Part shown: piece after piece, positions 8,926-21,095 of the stretch
Position numbering within the stretch: the first letter of the stretch is position 1
Layout of the letters: every line of letters starts with the position of its first letter
Assembly: GCA_036397555.1 (NCBI GenBank)
Contig: DASWIS010000025.1
Coordinates: 121,885-185,884, forward strand
DNA: 64,000 bases
DNA from: Candidatus Zixiibacteriota bacterium
GTDB taxonomy: Bacteria > Zixibacteria > MSB-5A5 > WJJR01
Reading direction: 5' to 3'
Translations under genes and position numbers: made by a program
Notes under the pieces: generated by a model
Database searches by the model: none
What the model saw: only the letters and a program-made list of their open reading frames with translations
Told to the model about the DNA's origin: nothing

Positions 8926-9786
8926 TTATTCCCGGTCCCGTGGCGGCCCGGCATCGCGCCGTCGCGTGACAACGTAGCCGAGATTGCCCATCGCCACGAA
9001 CGCGATAATCAGCAGATGGATCAGCGACTGTGAGTCCATTCCGCGCGACGCCTTATCGGGACTATTGAGCAGGTGCTCGTACTCGGCTGCGCCTTTCATG
9101 CCACCGAGCAATCCCTTGTATTGCCCCGATTGGACGTACGACAACGCCTTGGGCGCCACGACCGCAGTGACGCCGGCAGCCATCGGCACACCCGATTGCG
9201 CGTTGACCAACGAGACCCAGTAGTCGACCATGATATTGTCGGTGATGACCACAACGAATTGTATCGAATCGTAGCTGGTCACGCGCCGTGCCAGGGGCAG
9301 CGCGTCGAGCCGTGTGCCGTTGTGATCGGTGGGGAAGATGTTGCCGATGCCCGTCGCCATACCCAACAGCACGGCCTGGTACCCGGCCTTGTAGCCGAGA
9401 TTGATATAATCTTCTCCGTAGCGCTTGCCGTACTCATCCCCGATGTCGTGCAAAATGCGGTCGGCAATCGACGGCCCTCCCATTCCGACATTGGAGAGCC
9501 CGATGACGTGCAGGTCCTTTTGGAAGCAATGCCGCAGTGTAGCGACCGCCAGCGGCTCCGTTTCGGCTGTCGTCGACGGCCAGAAATCGAATGCGAACAT
9601 GACGTTGCCCCCCGCAGGCAACGCATCGACGGCGTCGAAGAAGGCCTGACTTTCCGGCGAGACGGCGGTCGGCAGCGACAACGGCAGGAAGACCGGAACA
9701 ATCACCGAGACAAAGATCAGCGTGTAGAGCACACGACGGTCGATGTGTTGCAGGCGGTCCCAGATGGTCGTGCGTGGTTTCGACAT
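8926..9786 (-). CDS. membrane-anchored protein C of the unknown four-gene operon
   Basis: A 286-residue protein with one N-terminal helix (VLYTLIFVSVIVPVFLPLSL, about 20-39), a globular domain (about 45-250) and a C-terminal helix (LIHLLIIAFVAMGNLGYVV). The globular part alternates hydrophobic strands and glycine-rich turns (GGNVMFAFDF, DLHVIGLSNVGMGG, GYQAVLLGMATGIGN, IQFVVVITDN), resembling a Rossmann-like alpha/beta fold with no identifiable nucleotide motif. The same helix-domain-helix plan and a similar C-terminal run (GLLGGMKGAAEYEHLL) recur in protein A of the operon. It lies 13 bases after gene B and 3 bases before gene D. The function is unknown. Confidence 0.8.
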   Translation of the reverse strand: MSKPRTTIWDRLQHIDRRVLYTLIFVSVIVPVFLPLSLPTAVSPESQAFFDAVDALPAGGNVMFAFDFWPSTTAETEPLAVATLRHCFQKDLHVIGLSNVGMGGPSIADRILHDIGDEYGKRYGEDYINLGYKAGYQAVLLGMATGIGNIFPTDHNGTRLDALPLARRVTSYDSIQFVVVITDNIMVDYWVSLVNAQSGVPMAAGVTAVVAPKALSYVQSGQYKGLLGGMKGAAEYEHLLNSPDKASRGMDSQSLIHLLIIAFVAMGNLGYVVTRRRDAGPPRDRE

Positions 9787-9799
9787 GAGGCACTACACC

Positions 9800-10417
9800 C
9801 TACTGCCCAAGATAGGTGCGCTCGATTCCCAGGAAGATGCGCAACGACATCGATGCGCCGCCGAGCGCCGCTCCGATCAGGATGCCGCGCTGCACGGCGA
9901 CATTCGGCACGGTCATGATCCAGTTGACCCACGTCGGCAAATCATCGGAGATGAATTGCCCCATGGGAATTCGCCCGAGCATGACGATGACGGCGGTGAC
10001 CAGCAATATGAGCGACGGCACGGTCCGTGCCCGAAATGCGCGATACGCGGCCGACGCGATAAAGAAGGCGAGCATGGAAAACATCGTCGACATCATCGGC
10101 GCCTGAATGGAATTGAATAACGCGTCATACCGTGTTCCGCGCCCGGTTCCCTGCAGGACGCCGAAGCCCGCCATGACGACAAAGCACAACAGCAGCACGG
10201 CGGAGTACCAGGCCCCGTCGTTGCGAGCCGTCAGCTTGCGCCAATGCACGCGAACGATCGAGACAACCCCCATTACGAGCGAGAAACCGGTGATGATCGA
10301 TTGCCAAAGCAATCCTTCGTTGTAAACGGCCTCGACCTGTTTGCCGCGCAGGAAGAAGCCGACGATCATCAATCCGCCGGATACAAACGCAACCAATATG
10401 GGCAGCCGCATTCTCAT
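9800..10417 (-). CDS. membrane protein B of the unknown four-gene operon
   Basis: A 205-residue integral membrane protein not matching a family I know. The hydrophobic segments include LVAFVSGGLMIVGFFL, IITGFSLVMGVVSIV, SAVLLLCFVVMAGFGVL, MFSMLAFFIASAAYRAF, SLILLVTAVIVMLG and GILIGAALGGASMSL. A basic loop (VHWRKLTARNDG) separates the second and third. It begins 22 bases after gene A and ends 13 bases before gene C. It has the same length and similar helix number as membrane protein D, which supports the view that the operon holds two soluble/membrane pairs. Confidence 0.8.
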   Translation of the reverse strand: MRMRLPILVAFVSGGLMIVGFFLRGKQVEAVYNEGLLWQSIITGFSLVMGVVSIVRVHWRKLTARNDGAWYSAVLLLCFVVMAGFGVLQGTGRGTRYDALFNSIQAPMMSTMFSMLAFFIASAAYRAFRARTVPSLILLVTAVIVMLGRIPMGQFISDDLPTWVNWIMTVPNVAVQRGILIGAALGGASMSLRIFLGIERTYLGQ

Positions 10418-10439
10418 GGGTATGATGGGCGCATCACAC

Positions 10440-11228
10440 TCACTTCGCGCTGAGAATGTTCTCCCAAAAATCGTGGCCGATTCCGAGGCTCACCGAGAGT
10501 GCGCCGGCGATGACCACAATGACGATCAGCAGCTTGACGATGTCCTGACCGCGGAGACTGCCCAACAGCGATGGCCGTCCCGACAGATACGCGTCGGCGG
10601 CATAGAGTTCTTCGCCGAGCAGGGTGTAGTCGCACGCTGCGATAAAAAACGGCATCTGTTCGGGTTCGGCGGTGCCGGCGATCTGGATTGCTCCCGCCAC
10701 CTGCCCCATTTCCGCCATCAGCAGCGACTCGGCCGCAAACTGCCCCATGTAAATCGCCGCCGCCGGTTTCTCCCGTACCATCATTCCGCCGATGCGCGCC
10801 GAATAGGAAAACGAGTCACCGGCGATGTACTGCACGGTTTCGGGATGTACGCGATCGGACTGGCCTTCGTCGAGATAGGCCTGACGCACAGTTTCCTGAG
10901 CCGCAGCCATCGGCATGGGATACAAAACCGGGACGCGCAACGGTGTCTGATATCGCGCGGTCAGGTGCGCGACTCGTCCCAGGATCGACAGGCCGGCGAT
11001 GGTCTGAATGTTGTCTAAATCACCGGTTCCCGGTATGAACAGCACGACCCGTCCCATCTCGGTCGCGCGGCCGACCGCCTCGTCAATGGCGTTGAGCCCT
11101 GGCAACGGTCGCACGTAGAGTTTCTCGCCGCTCGTCACACGGCGAATGAACCATAGAATCGCGACCGAGAAGACCAGCAGGAAGATAAACGCATTGAGAC
11201 GCCCGTTCTGGATGATGCCCGCGTGCAA
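10440..11228 (-). CDS. membrane-anchored protein A of the unknown four-gene operon
   Basis: A protein of about 262 residues, first gene of the operon. It has an N-terminal helix (LNAFIFLLVFSVAILWFI), a globular domain and a C-terminal helix (IVKLLIVIVVIAGALSVSL). The domain begins with a strand-turn GRVVLFIPGTGDLDNIQTIAG, then PLRVPVLYPMPMAAAQETV and AAAIYMGQFAAESLLMAEMG, suggesting an alpha/beta sensor or scaffold fold. The first start codon is TTG at 11228. The frame stays open upstream to at least about 11340 without an ATG, GTG or TTG, so the true N-terminus is uncertain. The plan matches protein C. Genes B, C and D follow at 22, 13 and 3 bases. Confidence 0.75.
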   Translation of the reverse strand: MHAGIIQNGRLNAFIFLLVFSVAILWFIRRVTSGEKLYVRPLPGLNAIDEAVGRATEMGRVVLFIPGTGDLDNIQTIAGLSILGRVAHLTARYQTPLRVPVLYPMPMAAAQETVRQAYLDEGQSDRVHPETVQYIAGDSFSYSARIGGMMVREKPAAAIYMGQFAAESLLMAEMGQVAGAIQIAGTAEPEQMPFFIAACDYTLLGEELYAADAYLSGRPSLLGSLRGQDIVKLLIVIVVIAGALSVSLGIGHDFWENILSAK

Positions 11229-11371
11229 CGCGTCGCCCGATGGAATCTGAGGAATGAGTGTGCCGGTCAGAGCGATCGATGCGATCCAGTCGCGCGCGCG
11301 AGCGCCACTCCTCTGGTTGGCAACTCCGCGATCATACCACGCGGCCGCGCCGATCGAAAGCCGTGTGTGAG

Positions 11372-12448
11372 TCAGGCGAGCTCCGTCTTCAAGTCGTTGA
11401 TGGCGGGGACGGGCGTCGGGTCCTGCCCATTTTGAATGGCCAGATAGTAACTGATCCAGTCTCCCTGTTGCACCAGAGAAAACATCCGTTCGAGTCGGTT
11501 GCGTCCGGATGCCTCAAGACGCACGACCGGAAGGCCGCGTCCCGCCAATCGTCGTTCGATCCATAGGCGCCGTTTGGCGGCCGTGGTGTCGTCGTCATCG
11601 GAGGCAAGCGTCACTACGGCCATTGCCATTCCGGGATGGCTCTGCGCATCAAGGCCGACAATTTCATTGTGATTGAGTTCGGGCAGTGCGTTCGCAAATG
11701 CGATCGCCTTGGAGTTTTCGGCCAACTGGCATTTGAGACGGTATGCAACGACGTCGGTCGACGGATTGCTGCCGTAGACGTTGACAATCCGCTTCGTCAG
11801 AGTCACGGCGTGCTGTTTGGCAGGATTTCTTAAGAGAGGTGTGTCGGGCTGGAACAGATACTGACGCTCATGGAGAAAGCCGGCCAGCGATTGCAGATGT
11901 TCATCATAGTCTGCGACGATTCCCCAGCGCGACAGCGACAGCATGACCGGACCGAACGAATATCCAAGCGCCGCACGAGGTGGGAGCCCGCCGGGCAACT
12001 TCACCAGCGGCCACTTGTTCGTGGACGCCAGGGCGGCCAACTGCCCTCCGGTGGTTACCGCAAGGATGCTGCACCCGCGCGCCCGCGCCTCGTGTGTCGC
12101 CGTCAGGGTCTCGGCTGTGTTACCGGAGTAACTCGACGCGATGACGAGCCAGAAACGGTTGATGTAGGCGGGGAGGTGGTCGGTACGGACGACGACGAAT
12201 GGAACCGGCGACTGCGATTCCCAGTATGAACGCGCCAAATCACCGCCGATGGCTGAGCCGCCCATGCCGCAAAGGCAGATCCCCGCCGGGGTCGTCGGCT
12301 TGTAAGACTTCCAGTCCACGCCGGCGACCAGCGAAGTTGCCTGCCGAAGTTGATCCGGCATGCCGGCGATGGCGTCGCACATGCCCGACGGATCGAGGTT
12401 GCGCATGGCGGCCGGATTGTCCAGCAGCACGTCGGCTTTAACGGACAT
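11372..12448 (-). CDS. SIS-domain bifunctional phosphoglucose/phosphomannose isomerase
   Basis: A 358-residue cytosolic enzyme of the archaeal-type bifunctional PGI/PMI family, interconverting glucose-6-phosphate or mannose-6-phosphate with fructose-6-phosphate. The SIS sugar-phosphate loop is GICLCGMGGSAIGGD (residues about 52-66). A second SIS segment follows (FWLVIASSYSGNTAETL). The C-terminal domain carries ELNHNEIVGLD with the family's catalytic His/Glu. I chose the ATG at 12448 (MSVKADVLL) because it gives the normal family length. It overlaps the stop of the enzyme I gene by 11 bases, indicating coupled translation. Placement after HPr and enzyme I links it to sugar-phosphate metabolism. 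Confidence 0.88.
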   Translation of the reverse strand: MSVKADVLLDNPAAMRNLDPSGMCDAIAGMPDQLRQATSLVAGVDWKSYKPTTPAGICLCGMGGSAIGGDLARSYWESQSPVPFVVVRTDHLPAYINRFWLVIASSYSGNTAETLTATHEARARGCSILAVTTGGQLAALASTNKWPLVKLPGGLPPRAALGYSFGPVMLSLSRWGIVADYDEHLQSLAGFLHERQYLFQPDTPLLRNPAKQHAVTLTKRIVNVYGSNPSTDVVAYRLKCQLAENSKAIAFANALPELNHNEIVGLDAQSHPGMAMAVVTLASDDDDTTAAKRRLWIERRLAGRGLPVVRLEASGRNRLERMFSLVQQGDWISYYLAIQNGQDPTPVPAINDLKTELA

Positions 12449-14249
12449 GACGTTTGGCGAAATGCTCCAACTCCTTGCGAATCTCCGCAGTAGTCGCGCA
12501 GGAGAGTACGCGCGTGGCCAAACTCCGGCAATCCTGGTATCGACTGCTGCGAATGAGCGATTTGGAGCGCGGCAGCGAGTTGGGATGCGCCGACAGTGAG
12601 TCCACGCGCAACCCGACCAATGCGGGCACGGCCAATGGGTCAGCCGCCATCTCGCCGCAAACACCGACCGGAATGTGTGCCGCATGTCCCGACCTGACAA
12701 CCGATGCAATCTGTCGCCACAGCGCCGGATGCCAATGGTGCTGCCAGTCGGTGAAACAGGCGTTGGCGCGATCGACGGCCATGGTGTACTGCAGCAAATC
12801 GTTGGTGCCGATGGACAGAAAGTCGGCCTCGCGCGCGAGTTCGGCCGCCAGCAGCACCGCCGACGGCGTTTCAATCATCAGTCCCAGGGGGGTCCTGGCA
12901 TCGTAGCGGGCGCCCTTGGCACGCAGCGCCGCCTTCGCCGCTGACCACAGCGTCCTGACATCGCGAAACTCTTCGAGCGTCGTAATCATCGGGACCATCA
13001 CGCGGAACGGCCCTTCGGCGGTCGCGGCCAGCAGTGCCCGGAATTGGCGCTCGAGCGACGATGGATTGCGCAATGAAATACGAATGCCGCGCACGCCCAG
13101 CGCCGGATTGTCCTCGGCGGGCTGACCGGGATGGACTTTGTCGGACCCAAGATCGAATGTGCGCACGGTCAATGGGCGCCCGCCGAGCGCAACGGCCGCT
13201 TCGCTGTAAATCTTGTGTTGCTGCGACTCCGATGGGTAGCCGCCCTTCTGCAGGAACAAGTACTCGGTGCGGAAGAGACCGACCCCGTCGCTGCCGGCGG
13301 CCAGCGCCAGCCCTGTCTCTCCCGAGAGATCGATGTTGGCCAGCAATTCGACCCGATGATTGTCGCGCGTGACCGACTCTTGATCGCGTAACGCGTCGAG
13401 TCGCTTCGGCCATGGCCGGTGCGAGCGACGCCGCTTGCGTTCGAAGAATTCGGTGGTGTTCTCGCGCGGGTCGACGATCACGACGCCCGCGTATCCGTCG
13501 ACGATCATGCGCGTCCCCGTACGGACCACGCGAACATCGCGTCCGACGCCCACGACGGCGGGAATGCCCATCGACTTGGCCACCAGAGCCGAATGCGAGG
13601 TCGGGCCGCCGGTCTCCACAACCAGCGCGAGAATGTGGGCATGACTCAGCCCGAGAATGTCAGCGGGCGTGATCGTGTGGGCCAGCAGCACGGCCGGTTC
13701 GCTCATTCCGTGCAACGGCCCGTCGGTCACCGCCAACAGCCGGTTGATGACGCGTCGCTTAATTGTTTCGATGTCATTGACCATCTCGCGCAGATAGGCG
13801 TCACCGGCACGTGCGATCGTCTGTTGAGCCCTCCCCACCACTTGTGCGAAGGCCGACTCGGCGGCCAACTGATCGTCGGTGATGACCTGACAAACATCGT
13901 CATGGATGGACGGATCATCGAGAATGAGAAGCTGCGCATCGAAGATCTTCGTCATCACCGAGCCGATACCCGCCGGTGCGCGTCTCTTGAGGGCCTGCAG
14001 GTCGTTGCGCGCCGACTGCAGCGCGTCGTCGAAACGGCGCACTTCGACTGCAGACTCTTGTGCGGATGCCAGATGACGGATGGGCGGCTCGGCCTGCGCG
14101 ACGCGATAGACGAACGCCGGACCGAGCACGATCCCTGGTGACGCGGCGACACCGCGCCAGCGCACTTCGCGTCCTGTTTGCCTGGTCATCGTCCCGGCTT
14201 CGGATTCAACCGGGGCGGGATCGTTTCCGATGACGCGCCCGGATGTCAT
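12438..14249 (-). CDS. ptsI: phosphoenolpyruvate-protein phosphotransferase (PTS enzyme I)
   Basis: A 603-residue cytosolic enzyme that autophosphorylates from PEP and passes phosphate to HPr. The active-site histidine is His219 in GGPTSHSALVAK (214-225). The PEP-utilising signature near the N-terminus is GVAASPGIVLGPAF (33-46). The PEP-binding barrel shows FRTEYLFLQ, VPMITTLEEF, LGLMIETPSA and the C-terminal GEMAADPLAVPALVG. The ATG at 14249 lies two bases after the HPr stop. An in-frame ATG at 14189 (MTRQTGREV) would give a more usual N-terminus, so the first 20 residues are doubtful. It forms a ptsH-ptsI pair without a visible sugar-specific enzyme II nearby. Confidence 0.93.
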   Translation of the reverse strand: MTSGRVIGNDPAPVESEAGTMTRQTGREVRWRGVAASPGIVLGPAFVYRVAQAEPPIRHLASAQESAVEVRRFDDALQSARNDLQALKRRAPAGIGSVMTKIFDAQLLILDDPSIHDDVCQVITDDQLAAESAFAQVVGRAQQTIARAGDAYLREMVNDIETIKRRVINRLLAVTDGPLHGMSEPAVLLAHTITPADILGLSHAHILALVVETGGPTSHSALVAKSMGIPAVVGVGRDVRVVRTGTRMIVDGYAGVVIVDPRENTTEFFERKRRRSHRPWPKRLDALRDQESVTRDNHRVELLANIDLSGETGLALAAGSDGVGLFRTEYLFLQKGGYPSESQQHKIYSEAAVALGGRPLTVRTFDLGSDKVHPGQPAEDNPALGVRGIRISLRNPSSLERQFRALLAATAEGPFRVMVPMITTLEEFRDVRTLWSAAKAALRAKGARYDARTPLGLMIETPSAVLLAAELAREADFLSIGTNDLLQYTMAVDRANACFTDWQHHWHPALWRQIASVVRSGHAAHIPVGVCGEMAADPLAVPALVGLRVDSLSAHPNSLPRSKSLIRSSRYQDCRSLATRVLSCATTAEIRKELEHFAKRHVR

Positions 14250-14251
14250 CG

Positions 14252-14536
14252 TCAGCGCTCGTCGAAGCGTTTATCAAACACGCGCACGATCGCGTCCACC
14301 GCTTTGGCCTCATCAGGACCCTCAGCCCCGATGGTCACGATCGCGCCCATCTCCGCCGCCAGCGTCATCACGCCCAGCATACTCTTGCCGTTGACTTTGC
14401 GTCCATCCTTGATGAGCCAGATCTCCGACTGAAACCTGGTAGCGGTCTGCACGATCATGGCCGCCGGACGGGCATGAACTCCCAGCGGGTTGGAGACGGT
14501 CACCTGGCGCTCCGTCACGTTGGCGTCCGCCGTCAT
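14252..14536 (-). CDS. ptsH: HPr family phosphocarrier protein
   Basis: A 94-residue HPr, the phosphocarrier between enzyme I and EIIA proteins. The phosphorylated histidine is His21 in NPLGVHARPAAMIVQ (16-30). The regulatory serine region NGKSMLGVMTLAA places Ser52 at the position phosphorylated by HPr kinase in other bacteria, so both control sites are present. The N-terminal eight residues are a short extension compared with the usual 85-89 residues. It is followed two bases later by enzyme I and preceded by dprA (16 bases), all in one minus-strand operon. An EIIA-CBS protein at the right end of the window is a possible acceptor. Confidence 0.93.
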   Translation of the reverse strand: MTADANVTERQVTVSNPLGVHARPAAMIVQTATRFQSEIWLIKDGRKVNGKSMLGVMTLAAEMGAIVTIGAEGPDEAKAVDAIVRVFDKRFDER

Positions 14537-14552
14537 ATGCGAGACGGCATCC

Positions 14553-15692
14553 TCAGAGGGCGCGGGCGACGACTCCGCCCGCCGAACGGGTTATGACTCC
14601 TTTGAGTTCCAGGCCGACCAGCACACGGGCACACTCGCCCGCGGGCAGATTCAAAGAAACCGCCAGCCGATCAATGGGGCAAGCGGATGTTCCCAGTCCG
14701 TCGTAGACACGCTTCTCGATGTCGGTCAGTGTCGGCATGGGCATTGTCGCGCGTTTGTTGATGCCCGGCGCCCGCGATAGTTCAAAATCAGAGAGAATGT
14801 CGTCGGCCGATGTGACGATGCGCGCGCCCTGTTTGAGGAGTTCGTGCGATCCGACAAACTGGTCGCGCCCGATCTCACCGGGAATCGCGTATACGTTCTT
14901 TCCCTGTTCCACCGCGTGTTCGGCCGTCAGCAGCGCGCCGGAGCGTGCCCGGGCCTGAGTCACGAGCACACCGTCGCTCAGGGCCGCGATCAGCCGGTTG
15001 CGAATGGGGAAGTGGTGACGCTCCGGCGCGGCGCCAAAGGGGAATTCGGTGACCAGCATGCCTTGGGCGACGATCCGCTCGGCGAGCGCGCGGTTTTCCG
15101 ACGGATAGATCACATCGGGACCACATCCCCACACCGCGATCGTTTGTCCGCTCGCTTCCAGCGCGGTTGTGTGTGCCACTGTGTCGATTCCCTGCGCGAA
15201 TCCGGAAACGATCACGATACCGGCGGCGGCAATCTCGCCGACCAGTTGACGGGTGATACGGACCCCGTATTCGGTCGCACTCCGTGAACCGACAACTCCC
15301 AACGCGCGATCCGTCTCGCACTGGCCGCGCACAAAGAGATACGGGGGCGGGTGAGTAATCGAAGATATCGAAGCCGGGTAGCGCGGATCGCCCAATGCAG
15401 TCATTGTCCAGTTCGACTTCGCCAATTTGTCGATCTGATCCTTGCCCCATGCTAACGCGGTCGAGCGCGAACCGGAGGAATCAAAGGTCGATCGGACCGC
15501 GCCGCTGGCAATCCAGGACGAATCGATCTCGTCCCATGCGGCACGCGCTGAATGGTAAACGCCGATCAGCTTCAAAAACGAGATGCGCCCCATTCCCGGC
15601 AACCGCGACAGCGCCAACCAGTATTCGGCTTCGGCGGGAATCCGTTCCGTGTCTGCCGCGGTCGGCAGCAAGTCGTCGCGTTGAAGACCCAT
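14553..15692 (-). CDS. dprA: DNA-processing protein DprA
   Basis: A 379-residue DprA/Smf protein that loads RecA on incoming single-stranded DNA during natural transformation. It has an N-terminal helical SAM-like region (about 20-80, with LPGMGRISFLKLI). The Rossmann core has the DprA signatures GSRSATEYG and SGFAQGIDTVAHTTAL, followed by VWGCGPDVIYP and EFPFG. The C-terminal winged-helix-like domain has LPAGECARVLVGLELKGVI. It is full-length for the family. It lies 4 bases after obg and 16 bases before ptsH in the long operon. No competence pilus genes are visible in the window. Confidence 0.93.
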   Translation of the reverse strand: MGLQRDDLLPTAADTERIPAEAEYWLALSRLPGMGRISFLKLIGVYHSARAAWDEIDSSWIASGAVRSTFDSSGSRSTALAWGKDQIDKLAKSNWTMTALGDPRYPASISSITHPPPYLFVRGQCETDRALGVVGSRSATEYGVRITRQLVGEIAAAGIVIVSGFAQGIDTVAHTTALEASGQTIAVWGCGPDVIYPSENRALAERIVAQGMLVTEFPFGAAPERHHFPIRNRLIAALSDGVLVTQARARSGALLTAEHAVEQGKNVYAIPGEIGRDQFVGSHELLKQGARIVTSADDILSDFELSRAPGINKRATMPMPTLTDIEKRVYDGLGTSACPIDRLAVSLNLPAGECARVLVGLELKGVITRSAGGVVARAL

Positions 15693-15696
15693 GGGA

Positions 15697-17549
<1,853 letters not shown>

Positions 17550-18443
17550 TCACTGCGGAGACGATGGCCCCGATCCGGGCTGCGACAGCAAGCCGAGGGC
17601 GCCGGCTGTCTGCAGAGCGCGTTTCGTTGCGGCGACATCGTGGACTCGGACGATGGACGCACCGAGCCGTGCCGCCGCTACAACTGCCACCAAGGATCCT
17701 TCCAGGCGGTCGGGCAGTTCGGCTCCAGTGATCTGGCCAATGAATGACTTGCGCGATACGCCGATGAGAACCGGATAACCGAGCGAGCAGATCACATCCA
17801 GATGCGTCATCAACGCAAGATTGTGGTCATATGACTTTCCGAAGCCGATTCCGGGATCGAGAATGATGCGCTCAGCCGGAATACCGGCGGCGATGGCCAG
17901 TTCTGCCCGCGAACTGAGAAACTCCGCGACCTCGACAACGGCATCGTCATAGCGAGGCGCCGCCTGCATCGTCTTCGGCCTGCCCTGGCTGTGCATGAGG
18001 ACGACCGTGCACGAATTGCGCCTGGCGACTTCGGCCATTGCCGGATCATCCCGCATCGCGGAGATGTCATTGATCCAATCGGCGCCCGCCGCGATGGCCG
18101 CATCGGCAACCTGGCTACGGGTCGTGTCGATGGAGATTGGGCCGTTCCAGAACGATCGTACCTGTCGAATCACACTGCCGATGCGCCGTATTTGCTCTTC
18201 GGGAGAGACCGGGTCGGAGCCGGGGCGGGTCGATTCGCCGCCGATATCGAGGACATCGGCACCCTCGTCGATCAGTCTGCGCGCGTGAGCAACCGCATCG
18301 GGAGCTCGATAATACCGGCCGCCATCTGAAAACGAGTCGGGCGTAACATTGATCACCCCCATGATGAACGGCAATAGTCTGTCTCGTGATGTGAAACTGA
18401 CTCTGCTGCTGGCGGACGCGGTTGGTGCCGTTGGCTGATTCAC
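17550..18443 (-). CDS. folP: dihydropteroate synthase
   Basis: A 297-residue cytosolic enzyme of folate synthesis, joining 6-hydroxymethyl-dihydropterin pyrophosphate to 4-aminobenzoate. TIM-barrel signatures are visible in order: MGVINVTPDSFSDGG (about 28-42), VLDIGGESTRPGSDPVS (63-79), ISIDTTRSQVADAAI, DWINDISAMRDD, LDPGIGFGKSYDHNL and VRVHDVAATKRAL near the C-terminus. The first 20 residues (Ser/Thr-rich) are a non-conserved extension, so a start nearer RDRLLPFIMG cannot be excluded. It sits 26 bases after ftsH and directly before cdaA, as folP often does beside ftsH and tilS in bacterial genomes. Confidence 0.94.
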   Translation of the reverse strand: MNQPTAPTASASSRVSFTSRDRLLPFIMGVINVTPDSFSDGGRYYRAPDAVAHARRLIDEGADVLDIGGESTRPGSDPVSPEEQIRRIGSVIRQVRSFWNGPISIDTTRSQVADAAIAAGADWINDISAMRDDPAMAEVARRNSCTVVLMHSQGRPKTMQAAPRYDDAVVEVAEFLSSRAELAIAAGIPAERIILDPGIGFGKSYDHNLALMTHLDVICSLGYPVLIGVSRKSFIGQITGAELPDRLEGSLVAVVAAARLGASIVRVHDVAATKRALQTAGALGLLSQPGSGPSSPQ

Positions 18444-18469
18444 GAGGACAGTCGACCCCGCCGGATGCG

Positions 18470-20530
<2,061 letters not shown>

Positions 20531-20531
20531 G

Positions 20532-21095
20532 TTATCGAGTCTCCTCCCCTTTGGACGGGTCGATCTGTGCAATGTAGGGCAGATGCCGGTACCGTTCGGC
20601 CAAATCCAGTCCGTATCCCACGACAAATCCTTCGCCGATTTCGAATCCTACATAGTCTATCGGCACATCGCTGCGTCGACGCACCTTCTTGTCCAGCAAT
20701 GTCACCACCGCCAGTCGCTTCGGCTGCCGCGCTTCGAGAATGAGCCGTATATGGTTCAGCGTCGCCCCAGTGTCGACGATGTCATCGACAATGATGACTG
20801 CGCGCCCCGTTATGTTTACGTTCAAATCCTTCAAAAGTCTCAGATTGCCGGCGGTGGTCCCGGCGCCGTAGGCGGCCACGGCCATGAAATCGACATGATG
20901 CGGAATCGGCAGCGCACGACTTAAATCGGCGACGAACATGTAGCTGCCCTTGAGCATGCCGATCAGGACGGGCGTATCTCCGGCGAAATCGGCGGTGATC
21001 TCACCCGCCAATTGCATGATACGGTCGCGGATCTGTTCGGCGGAATACAGGACGGTCAGATTGTCCGGCAACGTCGATACGGCGGATTCGCTCAT
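20532..21095 (-). CDS. hpt: hypoxanthine phosphoribosyltransferase
   Basis: A 187-residue purine-salvage enzyme converting hypoxanthine (and guanine) plus PRPP to IMP or GMP. The PRPP-binding signature [15 protein letters not shown] is followed by the hinge region [21 protein letters not shown] and the loop [21 protein letters not shown], all typical of Hpt. The N-terminal [18 protein letters not shown] also fits. The ATG at 21095 overlaps the tilS stop by four bases (ATGA), so the two are translationally coupled. The order tilS-hpt-ftsH is widely conserved in bacteria. Confidence 0.96.
   Translation of the reverse strand: MSESAVSTLPDNLTVLYSAEQIRDRIMQLAGEITADFAGDTPVLIGMLKGSYMFVADLSRALPIPHHVDFMAVAAYGAGTTAGNLRLLKDLNVNITGRAVIIVDDIVDTGATLNHIRLILEARQPKRLAVVTLLDKKVRRRSDVPIDYVGFEIGEGFVVGYGLDLAERYRHLPYIAQIDPSKGEETR

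Noticed and set aside
12449..12874. An upstream extension of the SIS isomerase frame (142 codons)
   Set aside because: It overlaps ptsI out of frame and has an Arg/Cys/Ser-rich composition. The ATG at 12448 gives the normal family length.
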